DNA from: Deltaproteobacteria bacterium
GTDB lineage: Bacteria; Desulfobacterota; Syntrophia; Syntrophales; UBA2192
Direction of reading: 5' to 3'
Assembly: GCA_012728915.1 (NCBI GenBank)
Contig: JAAYEC010000067.1
Coordinates: 1 to 32,029 of the forward strand
DNA length: 32,029 nt
Of this stretch, positions 31,601-32,029 are shown one piece after another. Position numbers and translations under genes: made by a program. Position 1 is the stretch's first letter. Each line of letters starts with the position of its first letter. The notes under the pieces were generated by a model, which was not told where the DNA came from, made no database searches, and saw only the letters and a list, made by a program, of their open reading frames with translations.

Positions 31601-31918
31601 GCCGTGATCGGCGGTCTGCTGACATCCCTCTTCCTGACCCTTGTCGTCGTCCCGGCCGCTTACGATCTCTTCGACGACGGGCAGGAATGGATGAAACGGA
31701 GGGAGTACCGGAAGCTGGCAACCCGGGGATACTGGACCATGCGGATCCGGCAGGTTCCCGGGCTCCTGGGAAAGATCCGCCGCGCTCCGCGCACCCTCGG
31801 CCATGCCTGTACACTTCTCAAGCGGCTGCCGGGGGCGGTCCTGTCCGCGGGCGCCGCCATCGCGCAACGGGTCCGGCGAAGTCGTGGCGGGCCGCCCCCC
31901 GGTCCCGTTGCCTCATAA
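28613..31918 (+). CDS. RND efflux pump, AcrB/HAE-1-like inner-membrane transporter
   Basis: An 1101-residue proton-driven exporter. It opens MWLADTSIRRPVFATMLLMA with the first membrane helix, then periplasmic loop one, helices 2-6 with the relay motif GILIDDAIIVIENIYR (Asp399, Asp400), loop two, and helices 7-12 with GLVKKNAILLVDYTN (Lys932, equivalent of AcrB Lys940). All three relay residues are present. AcrB-like pumps are usually 1020-1050 residues; this one has an extra basic tail of 81 residues after the last membrane helix (VVPAAYDLF), ending in a Pro/Gly-rich stretch. Together with the two preceding genes it makes a complete tripartite pump. The substrate cannot be predicted from sequence alone. 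Confidence 0.96.
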   Translation: MWLADTSIRRPVFATMLLMALVVLGLVAYPDIGVDLFPKVDFPIVNVTTRLKGASPEIMDIDVTDKIEEAVNTINGVKTISSTSSEGVSVVTVEFVLERNIDLAVQDVREKVAVARKGLPQDIDEPIIEKVDPDATAVLWMNLAGQRSIGDLSTYANEVLKEQIQKVQGVGAVNMSGLRLRQVRVWLDQDKLRAYQITASDVVQALGKENVELPGGRIESRSKEYAIKVKGEFPRVPDFNDLIIAYFRGAPVRIRDLGRAEDGLEEKRTVARLNGVTSVALGVQKQSGTNTVEVIDAVKKELQKIERTLPPGMILSVSFDQSRFIKRSINEVQHHLVIGGLLAVLAVFLFLRNVRTTLISALALPISVISTFFLIQLFGFTFNNMTMLALTLSIGILIDDAIIVIENIYRHVEEGMQPREAAHFATAEIGLAVMATTMAIVAIFLPVAFMKGIIGRFFLQFALTVVFSVLVSLLVSFTLTPMLSSRYLKPRRPAGDPPERTRRLKALFERAGEVLETCYSAAERVYREILVTCLNRRNTVLALALAVFVLSLFMTRLIGKEFVPQEDQSQFLVRLETPIDYSVDEAEKLIMRAEAIVRGIPEVIRMSSMQGYGRLQQVNRAVFFVTLSPKADRKRSQQDIMSDIRRQLTAIPGLKGTSENISLIGGGQRNVPIQYAVRGRDLEALQVYTNQIAREFAKLPGIVDVDTSLETGKPELKVYVDREKAADLGINISTIAEAVNFLIGGEVDVTKFKDEARGRRYDVRARLEPQDRTSPADIGKIYVRSRDGRLVEISNVIRIVEGGGPSIINRVDRQRAINLFANLEGKTMGEAIGELNVISAGILPADFTGRYKGQADVMAESFQYLMFAIFLGVVMAYMVLASQFESFVHPFTVLLSMPLSFIGAFGALLVTGKTLNVFSFIGLILLMGLVKKNAILLVDYTNTLRARGVGRREAILEAGPVRLRPILMTTFAMIFGMLPVALGVGEGAETRAPMGIAVIGGLLTSLFLTLVVVPAAYDLFDDGQEWMKRREYRKLATRGYWTMRIRQVPGLLGKIRRAPRTLGHACTLLKRLPGAVLSAGAAIAQRVRRSRGGPPPGPVAS

Positions 31919-31922
31919 ATAA

Positions 31923-32029
31923 ATGTTACCGAAGATGGGGCTCAGGTCGCTGACGACAGAGAGTCCGTTTATAGCAGAGATCGAAGATTTTTTTAAGTTT
32001 GTGTTCCATGGCCTTGCGCAGCACGAAGG
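31923..32029 (+). CDS. Start of an unrecognised reading frame at the right edge (partial)
   Basis: From ATG 31923 a frame of 35 codons runs off the edge (MLPKMGLRSLTTESPFIAEI, then EDFFKFVFHGLAQHEG). No ribosome site precedes it. On the opposite strand a frame entering from the edge (FVLRKAMEHKLKKIFDLCYK and onward, stop at about 31932) is equally open. Composition turns AT-rich just after the pump gene ends, unlike the neighbours. It may be part of a mobile element, but I recognise no family and cannot decide the strand. Confidence 0.3.
   Translation, partial: MLPKMGLRSLTTESPFIAEIEDFFKFVFHGLAQHE

Noticed and set aside
31919-32029. Right edge as the other end of the same ISL3-like element
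   Set aside because: Its outermost bases do not match the GGTTCCTCG...GTGGGTAG end seen at the left edge, and the frame does not resemble an ISL3 transposase N-terminus.

Overview
The window is a GC-rich chromosomal segment, probably from a Desulfobacterota/deltaproteobacterium of the Syntrophus/Smithella type. This rests on a CATTGCG...GCAATGAC class of intergenic repeat between hsdM and hsdR, paired YtxH/DUF948 genes, a LETM1-like mini-protein and a TetR-TolC-MFP-RND efflux arrangement. The phylum is an inference from gene style; no rRNA or tRNA gene is present. No CRISPR array was seen.

Positions 1-6567 hold a minus-strand type I restriction-modification locus in visible decay. hsdR and hsdM look intact. 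hsdS is cut off inside its second target-recognition domain by the end of an ISL3-like insertion sequence that fills the left edge. Between hsdM and hsdS sits a DUF3800 gene whose conserved N-terminal motif lies in frame behind two stop codons. The insert is bracketed by a diverged second copy of the last 40 or so codons of hsdM. This part is clearly AT-richer than the rest.

Positions 6600-16832 hold a concentration of exported proteins of little-known function. On the minus strand are a small Pro/Gln-rich secreted protein, a DUF3617 lipoprotein and a CARDB-type periplasmic protein. On the plus strand a strong sigma70-type promoter (9970-9998) and a leader hairpin precede a tight four-gene operon: secreted DUF4384 protein, glycine-zipper lipoprotein, secreted BON-caspase fusion and TPR lipoprotein, closed by a good terminator. 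Three further exported proteins follow, including an M48 metalloprotease with TPRs. The caspase operon is the most promising candidate for a poorly described system: all four products carry export signals, and an unusual KDI-x-x-E-D-Q peptide is shared between the DUF4384 protein and the caspase.

Positions 17000-25673 are mixed housekeeping and envelope genes: a LETM1-like mini-protein, a lytic transglycosylase, a J-domain/receiver fusion, an alpha/beta hydrolase, a membrane-anchored methyltransferase-like protein, an SppA lipoprotein protease, two tandem YtxH-DUF948 gene pairs, a TVP38-type membrane protein and an RssA-like patatin.

Positions 25721-31918 form an RND efflux operon (outer-membrane TolC-like, lipoprotein adaptor, inner-membrane pump) behind a promoter with an operator-like dyad. 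The TetR-type repressor gene that should open the operon is frameshifted and truncated. The last 110 bases are abruptly AT-richer and hold the start of an unrecognised reading frame. With IS sequence at one edge and foreign-looking sequence at the other, the window may be a whole contig ending in repeats.
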